From Micromonospora lupini (GTDB lineage: Bacteria > Actinomycetota > Actinomycetes > Mycobacteriales > Micromonosporaceae): DNA of 64,000 nt. Positions 1 through 7,480 of the stretch are shown piece by piece. The stretch spans positions 2,671,001 through 2,735,000 of the forward strand of contig NZ_JAPENL010000002.1 in NCBI RefSeq assembly GCF_026342015.1, read 5' to 3'. The notes below the pieces were generated by a model that saw only the letters and a list, made by a program, of their open reading frames with translations, was not told the origin of the DNA and made no database searches. The position numbers were made by a program, and so were the translations under genes. Position 1 is the stretch's first letter. Every line of letters starts with the position of its first letter.

Positions 1-655
1 CGTCCGGCCGATCGAGGGCCTGCCGCTGCTCAATGTGGACGAGCCGACGATCTCCGGCCTGTCGCTGCTGGCCAAGAACGTGCTCGACCGGGTCACCGCC
101 CTGGTGGGCCTCGTCGTCCTGAGCCCGGTGCTGCTCGCCATCGCGCTGGCCGTCAAGGCCAGCGGCCCGGGGCCGGTGATGTTCCGCCAGACCCGGATCG
201 GCCACGAGGGCCGGGCGTTCAAGGTCTGGAAGTTCCGGACCATGTACATCGACGCCGAGGATCGGCTGGCGGCCCTACGGGACCGGAACGAGAGCGACGG
301 GCTCCTCTTCAAGATGAAGGACGATCCCCGGGTCACCCCGATCGGCCGACACCTGCGGGCGCTCTCACTGGACGAGCTGCCCCAGCTCATCAACGTGCTG
401 CTGGGGCAGATGTCGCTTGTGGGCCCGCGCCCGCTGCCCACCGAGGACGACGACTACCGCGGTGACGTACGCCGGCGGCTGCTGGTGCGACCGGGCATCA
501 CCGGCCTCTGGCAGATCTCCGGTCGCTCCGACGTGACCTGGGACGACGCGGTCCGGCTGGACCTGCACTACGTGGACAACTGGTCGCTGCTCTACGACCT
601 GGCCATCCTCTGGAAGACGGTGAGCGTCGTGCTGGCCCGCAGGGGCGCGTACTGA
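1..655 (+). CDS. Polyprenyl-phosphate sugar-1-phosphate transferase (3' part, truncated by window start)
   Basis: The reading frame is open from base 2, so the true start lies upstream; 217 residues are visible. The sequence is the C-terminal catalytic half of the bacterial sugar transferase family (WcaJ/WbaP type), which links a hexose-1-phosphate to undecaprenyl phosphate at the inner membrane to start exopolysaccharide or wall glycan synthesis. Seen: one hydrophobic helix (about residues 29-48 of the visible part), the KVWKFRTM motif, the DELPQLINVLLGQMSLVGPR block and RPGITGLWQISGRSD. It converges on an LCP ligase gene, a sensible partner for attaching a finished glycan to the wall. The sugar substrate cannot be told. 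Confidence 0.9.
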   Translation, partial: VRPIEGLPLLNVDEPTISGLSLLAKNVLDRVTALVGLVVLSPVLLAIALAVKASGPGPVMFRQTRIGHEGRAFKVWKFRTMYIDAEDRLAALRDRNESDGLLFKMKDDPRVTPIGRHLRALSLDELPQLINVLLGQMSLVGPRPLPTEDDDYRGDVRRRLLVRPGITGLWQISGRSDVTWDDAVRLDLHYVDNWSLLYDLAILWKTVSVVLARRGAY

Positions 656-680
656 CCTGGGGCTCGCACCCGCCCCACGG

Positions 681-714
681 CGACGGGCGGCGGCCCCGCG
701 GCCACCGCCCGTCG
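681..714. terminator. Hairpin between convergent genes
   Basis: Inverted repeat with 15-nt arms (681-695 and 700-714), one mismatch and a 4-nt loop, between the stops of the sugar transferase and LCP genes. No T-run follows, as is common in high-G+C actinobacteria. Probably a bidirectional terminator. Confidence 0.55.
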
Positions 715-754
715 CGTACCCCGATCGGCCGGCCTGTCCCGCGCCGGCCCCCTG

Positions 755-1834
755 TCACTTCTTGGAGCCGAGGCTGACGATCTCACCGACCGAGTCGCGC
801 CGGACCGCGTCGTAGAACGTCTTGACCCGCGCCTTGTCCGCGAACACCACGCTCTCCGAGCCGACCTGACCGGTGCCCTTGGTGGGGCTGGTCAGGAACG
901 TCATGTTGCCGCCCCGGACCCCGCGCAGTTGGGTCGCCATGTCCAGCAGGGACAGGTCCTTGTCCACCGAGACCGAGTTCGAGGTGGCCTTCAGGAAGCT
1001 GTTGAGCTTGGCGGGGTTGGTGATGATGCCGCCGGACGACGCCTTGTCGATGATCGCGCGGATCACCTGCTGCTGATGGCGGATCCGGGCGAAGTCGCCC
1101 TCCGCGAACTGCTTGCGCTGACGCGAGTAGTCCAGGGCGGCCTCACCGTCCATCCGCTGCACGCCCTGCTTGAAGGTGCGAAACGGCGGGTGGATCGACG
1201 TGAAGCTCTTCTCCGAGTCGATGTCGACGCCGCCCAACGCGTCGATGATCTCCTTGAAGCCGGCAAAGTCGATAAGGGCCACATGGTCCACCCGGACCCC
1301 GGTGAACGACTCCACGGTCTGCACCATGAGCGGCACCCCACCCCAGGCGTAGGCCGCGTTGACCTTCGCGTCCCGGCCGCCGTGGTTGCCGTCCTTCGAC
1401 TTCGGCACCGGCACCCAGGTGTCCCGCGGGATCGAGATCAGTTGTGCGCTCGACCGGTCCTTCGGCAGGTGGGCCAGGATGATCGTGTCGGTGCGCGACC
1501 CGCTCGTCCGCTCCGGGTCACGGGAGTCGCTGCCCAGGATCATGATGTTCGTGGCGCCCGTGACGGCCGGCTTGGGGCGGGACTGCTCGGGCACCCCGTC
1601 GAAGGCGTCGACCCGCTCGATGTCCGACTCGACCGATCGTAGGTAGAGCCCGCCCGCCACCGCGCCACCGGCGCCCAGCACCACAAGCACCAGCAGGCTG
1701 ATCAGGAGGACTCGCCGCCACCGGCGACGCGGCCGCGAAGCGTCCGGAGTGGATCCCTCGGTGGGCTCCGGAGAGCCGGCGACATCTGTGGTCGGGTCCG
1801 TCCCAGGCTCCGAGGTCTGTTCACGATGTGGCAT
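755..1834 (-). CDS. LCP (LytR-CpsA-Psr) family wall-glycopolymer ligase
   Basis: 359 residues with the start placed at the ATG at 1834 (product begins MPHREQTSEP). The frame is open 30 codons further upstream, but that stretch is not membrane-protein-like. Layout: acidic/Pro-rich cytoplasmic tail, one transmembrane helix at about residues 42-62, then an extracytoplasmic LCP domain with NIMILGSDSRDP, SRTDTIIL, SIPRDTWVPVP and the DFAGFKEIIDALGGVDI block. LCP enzymes transfer lipid-linked glycopolymers (teichoic acid, arabinogalactan, capsule) to peptidoglycan. The convergent sugar transferase fits this role. The specific polymer is not inferable. Confidence 0.93.
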   Translation of the reverse strand: MPHREQTSEPGTDPTTDVAGSPEPTEGSTPDASRPRRRWRRVLLISLLVLVVLGAGGAVAGGLYLRSVESDIERVDAFDGVPEQSRPKPAVTGATNIMILGSDSRDPERTSGSRTDTIILAHLPKDRSSAQLISIPRDTWVPVPKSKDGNHGGRDAKVNAAYAWGGVPLMVQTVESFTGVRVDHVALIDFAGFKEIIDALGGVDIDSEKSFTSIHPPFRTFKQGVQRMDGEAALDYSRQRKQFAEGDFARIRHQQQVIRAIIDKASSGGIITNPAKLNSFLKATSNSVSVDKDLSLLDMATQLRGVRGGNMTFLTSPTKGTGQVGSESVVFADKARVKTFYDAVRRDSVGEIVSLGSKK

Positions 1835-1944
1835 GGGCGCGATGCTACTGAAGCTGGTTCTCCGCCGCGTACCCTCGCCCCACCGCGACGGCCACGCCCA
1901 CCACCGGTACCCCGGCGACGACATCGGCGTGGCATCGTGACCGG

Positions 1945-2763
1945 GTGCGGCTGACCTCGATCCACACGTACCCCGTCAAGGGCTGCCACCGCCTCGACCA
2001 CGACGGCGCGTTCGTGCAGCCGTGGGGCCTGGCCGGCGACCGACGCTGGATGGTGGTGGACGCCGACGGCGTCGGCGTCACCCAGCGGGAGACCACCCGG
2101 CTGGTCGGCCTGCACGCCACCGTGCGCCCCGGCGGCCTGGTGCTGCGCGCCGACGGGCAGCCCGACCTCGACGTGCCGGAGCCGGCCGGTGGCGACCCGG
2201 TGCCGGTGCGGACCTTCCGCAGCCGGACGATCCAGGTCGGGGCGCTGCCCGCCGGCCCGACGGCCGACACCTGGCTCGGCGCGCTGCTCGGCCGGCCCGT
2301 CCGGCTGGTCTGGCTGGCCCACCCGGCCCGGCACGTGGCCGCCGGCGAGCGTACGTACGACACCGGCGACCAGGTCAGCTTCGCCGACGCCTACCCGCTG
2401 CTGCTGACGAACGCCGCCTCCCTCGACGCCCTCAACGGTTGGCTCGCCGAGGCGGGGGAGGAGCCGGTGCCGATGACCCGGTTCCGGCCCAACCTGGTCG
2501 TCGACGGTGCGCCGGCCTGGGCCGAGGACGACTGGGCCGGCCGGTCGCTGCGCATCGGCGATCTGCGGCTGCGCGCCGCCGGGCCGTGCGACCGCTGCGT
2601 GGTCACCACGACCGACCAGGAGACCGGTGTACGCGCGAAGGAGCCGCTGCGCACTCTCGGCCGCCACCGCAACATCGGCCGCAAGCTCCTCTTCGGACTG
2701 AACGTGGTGCCCGTCGACAGCGGCCCGTTGGGTGTCGGCGACCAGGTAGTCGTCGACCTCTGA
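1945..2763 (+). CDS. MOSC domain protein with MOSC N-terminal barrel (YcbX-like)
   Basis: 272 residues, GTG start. The N-terminal part (IHTYPVKGCHR, then WGLAGDRRWMVVD) is the MOSC_N beta-barrel, and the C-terminal half is a MOSC domain with the conserved cysteine region GPCDRCVVTTTDQETG near residue 215. The family binds molybdenum cofactor sulfur or reduces N-hydroxylated compounds with partner flavoproteins. No 2Fe-2S ferredoxin domain is fused here, so an unlinked partner would be needed. It is divergent from the LCP gene with about 110 nt between starts. Substrate unknown. Confidence 0.88.
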   Translation: MRLTSIHTYPVKGCHRLDHDGAFVQPWGLAGDRRWMVVDADGVGVTQRETTRLVGLHATVRPGGLVLRADGQPDLDVPEPAGGDPVPVRTFRSRTIQVGALPAGPTADTWLGALLGRPVRLVWLAHPARHVAAGERTYDTGDQVSFADAYPLLLTNAASLDALNGWLAEAGEEPVPMTRFRPNLVVDGAPAWAEDDWAGRSLRIGDLRLRAAGPCDRCVVTTTDQETGVRAKEPLRTLGRHRNIGRKLLFGLNVVPVDSGPLGVGDQVVVDL

Positions 2764-2872
2764 CCAGCCGGCTCAGCGTTCAGGTGAACAACGGTCACCG
2801 TCCGTCGATGCTGTCTTAGCTTTGGCTTAGCCGGCTTGTCCGGTCGTACGCCGGTCCGGCAGCATCGCCGAC

Positions 2873-3919
2873 GTGACCGACGGAAGCGCTCCCGGCGGCG
2901 TCGACAGCAGAGGCGACGACGTCCGCGCTGTGGACGTCCGCGACGTCGACATCGAACTCGACCTGGACCGTGCTCCGGACGACAGACCCGCGTCCCCGTC
3001 CGGCCCGATGCCCTGGCTGGTCGCCACCGGCGTCACCGTGCTCGCGGCGGCGCTCGGGCTCACCCTGGCCCTGCGCTCCGGCTCCGCCCCGGCCTGCGCC
3101 GCCGGCCGGACGCTCGCCGCGCCGCCCACCGGCACCGCCACCCACAGCGGCAAGGCGACCTTCTACGACTCGAAAGGCGCCGGCGGCAACTGCTCGAACC
3201 CGGCGGCCCCGGCCAACCGGCTCTACGTCGCGCTCGGCCCCACCGAGTACGCCGCAGGCGCCGCCTGCGGCGGTTTCCTCGACGTCACCGGCCCGAAGGG
3301 AACCGTGCGTGTCCTGATCATGGATCAGTGCCCGGAGTGCGAACCGGGGCACCTCGACCTGTCCCGGGAGGCGTTCGCCCGGATCGCCGACCCGGTCCAG
3401 GGTCTCGTCCAGGTCACCTACCGCGCGGTGGTCAACCCGCCACTGCCCGGCCCGCTCACCTTCCGCATCAAGGAGGGCGCGTCACAGTTCTGGTTCGCCG
3501 TCCGGATCGGCAACCACGGCAACCCGCTGCGCGCCGTCGAGGTGCGGCAGGGCGGCGACGGCCCGTGGCGCGGCACCGCCCGGCAGGACTACAACTACTG
3601 GCTGCTGGCCTCCGGCGCGGGTCCCGGCCCGTACAGCGTGCGCGTCACCGACGTGTACGGACACCGGGTCACCGTGTCCGGCATCCGGATGGCACCCGGC
3701 CAGGTCCAGACCAGCGTGGTGCGGATGTACGAGCGCGGCGTCGTGGCCAGGACGTCGCGCCCGTCCGCGACGGCCCGCCCACCAGCGGCCCGACCGGGCG
3801 GTACGCCGACACCCGCGCGCCGGCCGGCCGAGGTGGCGAAGGCGAACGCCCCGGCCACCCCGGTCGCCGACGGGCCCTCCACCCGACCGGCCGGGGCAAC
3901 CGCCCGCTGGTGCGGCTGA
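2873..3919 (+). CDS. Secreted/anchored expansin-like protein (DPBB plus expansin C-terminal domain)
   Basis: 348 residues, GTG start. An acidic N-terminus is followed by one hydrophobic helix (about 45-66), a double-psi beta-barrel with GKATFYD, GGNCS and the acidic DQCPECEPGHLDLS motif, then the second expansin-like domain (RIKEGASQFWFAVRIGNHGNP, aromatic patch YNYWLLASGAG). The tail from about residue 300 is Pro/Ala/Arg-rich and low complexity. The domain order matches bacterial EXLX1-type expansins, which loosen cellulose or wall networks without hydrolysis. The anchor means it may stay at the cell surface. It converges on the GNAT gene with 39 nt between stops. Confidence 0.85.
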   Translation: MTDGSAPGGVDSRGDDVRAVDVRDVDIELDLDRAPDDRPASPSGPMPWLVATGVTVLAAALGLTLALRSGSAPACAAGRTLAAPPTGTATHSGKATFYDSKGAGGNCSNPAAPANRLYVALGPTEYAAGAACGGFLDVTGPKGTVRVLIMDQCPECEPGHLDLSREAFARIADPVQGLVQVTYRAVVNPPLPGPLTFRIKEGASQFWFAVRIGNHGNPLRAVEVRQGGDGPWRGTARQDYNYWLLASGAGPGPYSVRVTDVYGHRVTVSGIRMAPGQVQTSVVRMYERGVVARTSRPSATARPPAARPGGTPTPARRPAEVAKANAPATPVADGPSTRPAGATARWCG

Positions 3920-3958
3920 CCGGCCCGGTGTGGTCGGCGCCCTGGTGGGGCTTGCCGG

Positions 3959-4495
3959 TCAGTCGGTTGGTTTTAGGTCGAGCCACATGAGGATCTCGTC
4001 GCGGTCGTCGCCCGGTGCCACCCGAAGCGCGCCCGGCAGCCGGCCGATCTCCCGGTACCCGAGACGGCTGTAGAACCCGTCCAGCCCCAACCCGTCGCGC
4101 ACAGTCACGTGCAGCGCCTCGTGACCCCACTCCCGACCCAGCCGGGCTGCCTCGCGCATCAGCGCCGACCCGTGGCCCGCGCCCTGCGTGTCCGGATGGA
4201 TCATCACCCGCTTCAGCACACACCAGTGGGCCTTGAGGCCGAACCGGTTGTCGCAGAAGACAAGCACCGCCACGGGCCGGTCGCCGTCGTACCCGACCAG
4301 CAGCCGGTCCGGCCCGTCGGCGATGCCCGCGAACGTCGGGTCGGCGATCGTACGGACGTCGGCAGTGGTGACCGGGGGCACGAAGCCGACCGCTCCACCG
4401 GCGTTGCTGACGTCCACCCAGAGGGCGACGATCTCGGCGCGCAGCAGTGGGGTCAGCTCGGGATCGAGGACGAAGCGCAGAGTCACGGCGCCCAT
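3959..4495 (-). CDS. GNAT-family N-acetyltransferase
   Basis: 178 residues, ATG start. The acetyl-CoA binding motif is visible as VMIHPDTQGAGHGSALM (about residues 99-115), followed by LHVTVRDGLGLDGFYSRLGY, the usual beta5-alpha4 part of GNAT proteins, so the fold call is firm. The acceptor substrate is unknown. It lies downstream of tRNA-Leu on the same strand, with the HNH gene beyond. Confidence 0.85.
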   Translation of the reverse strand: MGAVTLRFVLDPELTPLLRAEIVALWVDVSNAGGAVGFVPPVTTADVRTIADPTFAGIADGPDRLLVGYDGDRPVAVLVFCDNRFGLKAHWCVLKRVMIHPDTQGAGHGSALMREAARLGREWGHEALHVTVRDGLGLDGFYSRLGYREIGRLPGALRVAPGDDRDEILMWLDLKPTD

Positions 4496-4578
4496 CCTGG
4501 CTGCTCGACCAGGCTCGTGGCCCGCGACCGTGACGCGTTCGACAGCGGACCCCCGCGCACGGGATCTGCGTCGACTTG

Positions 4579-4663
4579 TGCGGGAGAGGGGATTCGAACC
4601 CCCACATCCTTTCGGATACAGGTTCCTAAGACCTGCGCGGCTGCCGAGTTACGCCACTCCCGC
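4579..4663 (-). tRNA. tRNA-Leu (anticodon UAG)
   Basis: 85 nt on the minus strand. The acceptor stem is GCGGGAG/CTCCCGC with A73. There is a long variable arm (ATCC-GAAA-GGAT) as expected for a class II leucine tRNA, and a T-loop of TTCGAAT. The anticodon loop CTTAGGA gives anticodon TAG, for CUA codons. The 3' CCA is not encoded. Its 5' 38 nt overlap the 3' end of the HNH gene on the same strand. Confidence 0.95.
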
Positions 4664-5567
4664 GTACATCGGAGATTCTAGAGCGTCTGGCTTCGACGGT
4701 GTTGAGCCCGGCCTCCCTGAGGATGGCGGAGATCGTGCCGTGGCCCACCCTGCACCGCCCGTCGGGCAGATTGCGCAGGATCCCCGACAGCCGCTTCGGC
4801 CCGACATCCGGATTGGCCAGCGCCTGTTCGATCACCACGTCACGATGAGCCCTCGAACGCCAGCTGCGGTCCGGACGCGGTGTCAACATGCCTTCCTGCT
4901 CCAGCATCCGCCGGACCTTGTGCAGGTATGCGGGGTGACAGTCCAGGTGCTGTGCCGCTTCCAGCGCCGTCATCTGCTGCGCGTCGACCTGGGCGAACAG
5001 GCCGACGATCTCGTCCCGCGTCGCCGGTCGGCGCTCGGTACCCGCTGTCTCGCGCGCGCGTTCCTCGCCGGCGCTCGCCGCAGGCACGGTGGTGGCGAGA
5101 TCGCGAACCCGGTTCCGCCGGCCGGCGAAGGTTTCGGTCTGACTGTGGCAATTCGGGCAGAGAAGCCGCAGGTTCGGTGGCCGGTTGTCGAGGAAGTCCC
5201 CGTTGATGTGGTCGACGTGCAGGACCAGTGGTGCGCCTCGCCAGACCGGCCCTGTCCCACACGCTTCGCATTCCTCCGGCACGCCGAGCGTGGCCAGTGC
5301 CCACTTCAACCGCACGCCCGGCGTCCGGCGAGACCCCTCGGGCATCTGCACCAGGAACTGTGCCGAGGTCGTGCGTCGTACGCCTCGGTTGTGTGCCTGC
5401 CCCGTGAAGTGCGACGTGTCGACGCCGAACCTCTTGAGCTGCCGGCTGATGTGGGCGTGGGAGCCGCCACTGACCCGGACGCCGAGCAGCCGCATCACCT
5501 CGGTGATGTTGCGCGCCGAGGCGGCCGCCTGCGCCAGCGCCTCGGGCGTGTACTTGTACCGAACCAT
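4626..5567 (-). CDS. HNH endonuclease with extra C-terminal HTH-like region, overlapping tRNA-Leu
   Basis: 313 residues, ATG start. N-terminal part (1-60) resembles the ITEVMRLLGV...HISRQLKRFGVDTSHFTG leader seen in small actinobacterial HNH proteins. The nuclease centre spans residues 100-148: zinc cysteines C100/C103 and C137/C140, HVDH at 117-120, N129 and H141. From about 185 to 300 there is an added region with two helix-turn-helix-like segments (MTALEAAQHLDCHPAYLHKV; GPKRLSGILRNL...VGHGTISAIL), so it is longer than the usual stand-alone HNH protein. The stop codon (4626-4628) is the same three bases as the tRNA-Leu anticodon. Target unknown; no terminase or methylase is adjacent. Confidence 0.82.
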   Translation of the reverse strand: MVRYKYTPEALAQAAASARNITEVMRLLGVRVSGGSHAHISRQLKRFGVDTSHFTGQAHNRGVRRTTSAQFLVQMPEGSRRTPGVRLKWALATLGVPEECEACGTGPVWRGAPLVLHVDHINGDFLDNRPPNLRLLCPNCHSQTETFAGRRNRVRDLATTVPAASAGEERARETAGTERRPATRDEIVGLFAQVDAQQMTALEAAQHLDCHPAYLHKVRRMLEQEGMLTPRPDRSWRSRAHRDVVIEQALANPDVGPKRLSGILRNLPDGRCRVGHGTISAILREAGLNTVEARRSRISDVRGSGVTRQPRRS

Positions 5568-5598
5568 TGACGCACGGTAACGGGACCGTACGACAGGG

Positions 5599-6075
5599 TC
5601 AGTCCAGGCCGAGGTCGCGGCGGAGTTTGGCGACGTGCCCGGTGGCCTTGACGTTGTAGAGCGCCCGTTCGATCTTGCCGTCGGCGTCGATGACGAATGT
5701 CGAGCGGATCACGCCGGTGACGGTCTTGCCGTACAGCTGCTTCTCGCCGTACGCGCCGTACGCGGTGAGCACCGCCCTGTCGACGTCCGAGACCAGCGGG
5801 AAGGTGATGGCGTCCCGGTCGCGGAACTTCGCCAGCTTCTCCGGCTTGTCCGGGGAGATGCCGACCACCTCGTAGCCGGCGGCCTGGAGCGAGGCGAGCG
5901 AGTCGCGGAAGTCGCACGCCTGCTTGGTGCAGCCGGGGGTCATGGCCGCCGGGTAGGCGTACAGGACGACCTTGCGGCCGCGCAGGTCGGCGAGGGAGAG
6001 CTGGTCGCCGGTGTCGGTGGGGAGGGTGAACTCGGGCGCGGGGTCACCGGGGGAGAGGCGGTCGGGCGCGGTCAT
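5599..6075 (-). CDS. bcp: Peroxiredoxin, BCP/PrxQ type (thioredoxin-dependent thiol peroxidase)
   Basis: 158 residues, ATG start. Reduces hydrogen and organic hydroperoxides in the cytoplasm using thioredoxin. Peroxidatic Cys49 lies in TPGCT and resolving Cys54 follows five residues later, the atypical 2-Cys spacing of BCP/PrxQ enzymes. Length and the remaining blocks (VVGISPDKPEKLAKFRDR, FPLVSDVD, RSTFVID) are normal for the family. It is 31 nt upstream of the HNH gene on the same strand, so the two may be co-transcribed. Confidence 0.93.
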   Translation of the reverse strand: MTAPDRLSPGDPAPEFTLPTDTGDQLSLADLRGRKVVLYAYPAAMTPGCTKQACDFRDSLASLQAAGYEVVGISPDKPEKLAKFRDRDAITFPLVSDVDRAVLTAYGAYGEKQLYGKTVTGVIRSTFVIDADGKIERALYNVKATGHVAKLRRDLGLD

Positions 6076-6132
6076 GGCCCGACCCTACCGCCGACCGCGC
6101 CGGTGTCGACGTCGGCGGCGCGCGGCAGCGCG

Positions 6133-6192
6133 TTGATCGACTCGGCTTCCGCGAAACGGACGCCCCGGTTTCCCGGAAGCCGAGTCGATCAA
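6133..6192. repeat. 60-bp palindromic element with a 25-bp stem
   Basis: Arms 6133-6157 and 6168-6192 pair over 25 positions with a single C/C mismatch, around a 10-nt loop. The outer sequence TTGATCGACTCGGCTTCC recurs in closely related form at the edge of the palindrome near 18.1 kb. It lies in the 257-nt gap between the peroxiredoxin start and cbiM. Looks like a dispersed palindromic repeat rather than a simple terminator: it is upstream of both flanking genes. Confidence 0.7.
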
Positions 6193-6227
6193 GCGGCAGC
6201 GCGCGGCAAAGGTGATCAAGGCCATGC

Positions 6228-6252
6228 GTTGTTGCCAGAGTCTGGCAACAAC
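6228..6252. promoter_or_regulatory. 25-bp palindrome upstream of cbiM (candidate operator)
   Basis: Perfect 12-bp arms GTTGTTGCCAGA / TCTGGCAACAAC around one central G, 80 bp before the cbiM start. Its A/T content is above that of the surroundings. No cobalamin-riboswitch sequence was recognised in the 257-nt leader, so a DNA-binding metal regulator is the simplest reading. It could instead belong to the adjacent palindromic repeat. Confidence 0.45.
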
Positions 6253-6332
6253 AACTCCTAGGAAATAGGCTGACCCCGCCGGTCCCGGACGGGGTCCGCT
6301 GACGCGTGGGAGGTCGCGTGGAGACACTGGCG

Positions 6333-7034
6333 ATGCACATCTCGAACGGGATCATCGACGGTCCCGTCGCGGCGGTCTTCGCGGCACTGGCGCTCGCCGC
6401 GCTCACCGGGTGCGTCCTGCGCGGCCGGCGCGACCTGGACGATCGGCTCGCCCCGATGGCCGGCCTGGTCGCGGCGTTCATCTTCGCCGTCCAGATGCTC
6501 AACTTTCCGATCTTCACGGCCGGTGTGAGCGGTCACCTGCTCGGTGGCGCGCTCGCCGCGCTGCTTGTCGGGCCGTGGGTCGGCGCGCTCTGCGTGGCAG
6601 TGGTGCTCGTCGTGCAGGCGCTGATCTTCGGTGACGGTGGTGTGGCGATGCTGGGCCTGAACATCACCAACATGGCGCTGATCGGCACCGCCGCCGCGTA
6701 CCTGCTGATCGCCGTCCTGTTGCGGGTGCTGCCCCGCACGCGGGCCGGCCTGGCCGTCACGGCGTTCGTCGCGGCGCTGGTAAGCGTGGTGGTCGCGTCC
6801 CAGGGCTTCGTCGTCGAGTACTGGCTGGGCGGCACCACCGACCTGGGCGGCAACCTCGCCGGCCTGGCCGGCACGATGGCAGGCGTGCACCTGCTGATCG
6901 GCATCGGCGAGGGCCTGATCACGGCGACCACGGTGCTCACCGTCGCGAAGGTGCGCCCCGACCTGGTGTACGCGTTGCGCGCGCTTCCCACTCCCGCCAC
7001 CCCCGCTGTCGGAGTTCCCGGAGGTATCCGATGA
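6333..7034 (+). CDS. cbiM: ECF-type cobalt/nickel transporter substrate-binding membrane subunit CbiM
   Basis: 233 residues. I place the start at the ATG at 6333, not the GTG 27 nt upstream: in CbiM/NikM the mature N-terminus (Met-His) itself coordinates the metal, the product then starts MHISNGIIDGP, and a GGAG ribosome site (6320-6323) sits 9 nt before it. Several transmembrane helices follow, with the conserved FPIFTAGVSGHLLGGALAAL and LNITNMALIG segments. It captures Co2+ or Ni2+ for the ECF complex formed with the next three genes. The metal cannot be distinguished from sequence alone. Confidence 0.93.
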   Translation: MHISNGIIDGPVAAVFAALALAALTGCVLRGRRDLDDRLAPMAGLVAAFIFAVQMLNFPIFTAGVSGHLLGGALAALLVGPWVGALCVAVVLVVQALIFGDGGVAMLGLNITNMALIGTAAAYLLIAVLLRVLPRTRAGLAVTAFVAALVSVVVASQGFVVEYWLGGTTDLGGNLAGLAGTMAGVHLLIGIGEGLITATTVLTVAKVRPDLVYALRALPTPATPAVGVPGGIR

Positions 7035-7465
7035 AGAACCGGTCCTGGGTGTTCCTGGCCGGCGGTCTGCTTGTCGCCCTGCTGCTCGCCGGTGTCGTGA
7101 GCAACTACGCCTCGTCGCATCCGGACGGGCTGGACTCGTCCCTGCTCAAGGGCTGCACCGTCGATGCGGACGACACCATCGTCGGTGGCAGTTGCCCGGC
7201 GCAGCAGGCCCGCGAGCACGAGTTGGGCGACAGTCCGCTCGCCGACTACGGCGTACGGGGCATCCGGAACAGCTTCCTCTCGACGGGTCTCTCCGGGGTG
7301 CTCGGGGTGCTGGTGACCTTCGCGATCGGCGGCGGCGGTTTCTGGCTGCTGCGCCGCCGGGGCGACGCGTCGACCAGGGGCGACAACGCGGTCGATGGCG
7401 GCGACGCGACGGCCGCCGAGGGCGCTACCGGCGACGCGGTCACCGCCGCGCGCCGCACCAGCTGA
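7031..7465 (+). CDS. PDGLE-domain membrane protein (CbiN-like accessory subunit)
   Basis: 144 residues; its ATG overlaps the cbiM stop (ATGA). Two transmembrane helices (about 6-26 and 80-105) flank an extracytoplasmic loop that contains SSHPDGLD, the signature of the PDGLE domain, which replaces CbiN/NikN in many cobalt/nickel ECF systems. The C-terminal tail is Asp/Ala/Thr-rich. It is likely needed for metal loading onto CbiM. Confidence 0.88.
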   Translation: MKNRSWVFLAGGLLVALLLAGVVSNYASSHPDGLDSSLLKGCTVDADDTIVGGSCPAQQAREHELGDSPLADYGVRGIRNSFLSTGLSGVLGVLVTFAIGGGGFWLLRRRGDASTRGDNAVDGGDATAAEGATGDAVTAARRTS

Positions 7466-7480
7466 GCAGGGGGTACGTCG

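Noticed and set aside
6076..6332. Cobalamin riboswitch before cbiM
   Set aside because: The characteristic cobalamin-riboswitch core sequences were not found; only palindromes are seen.
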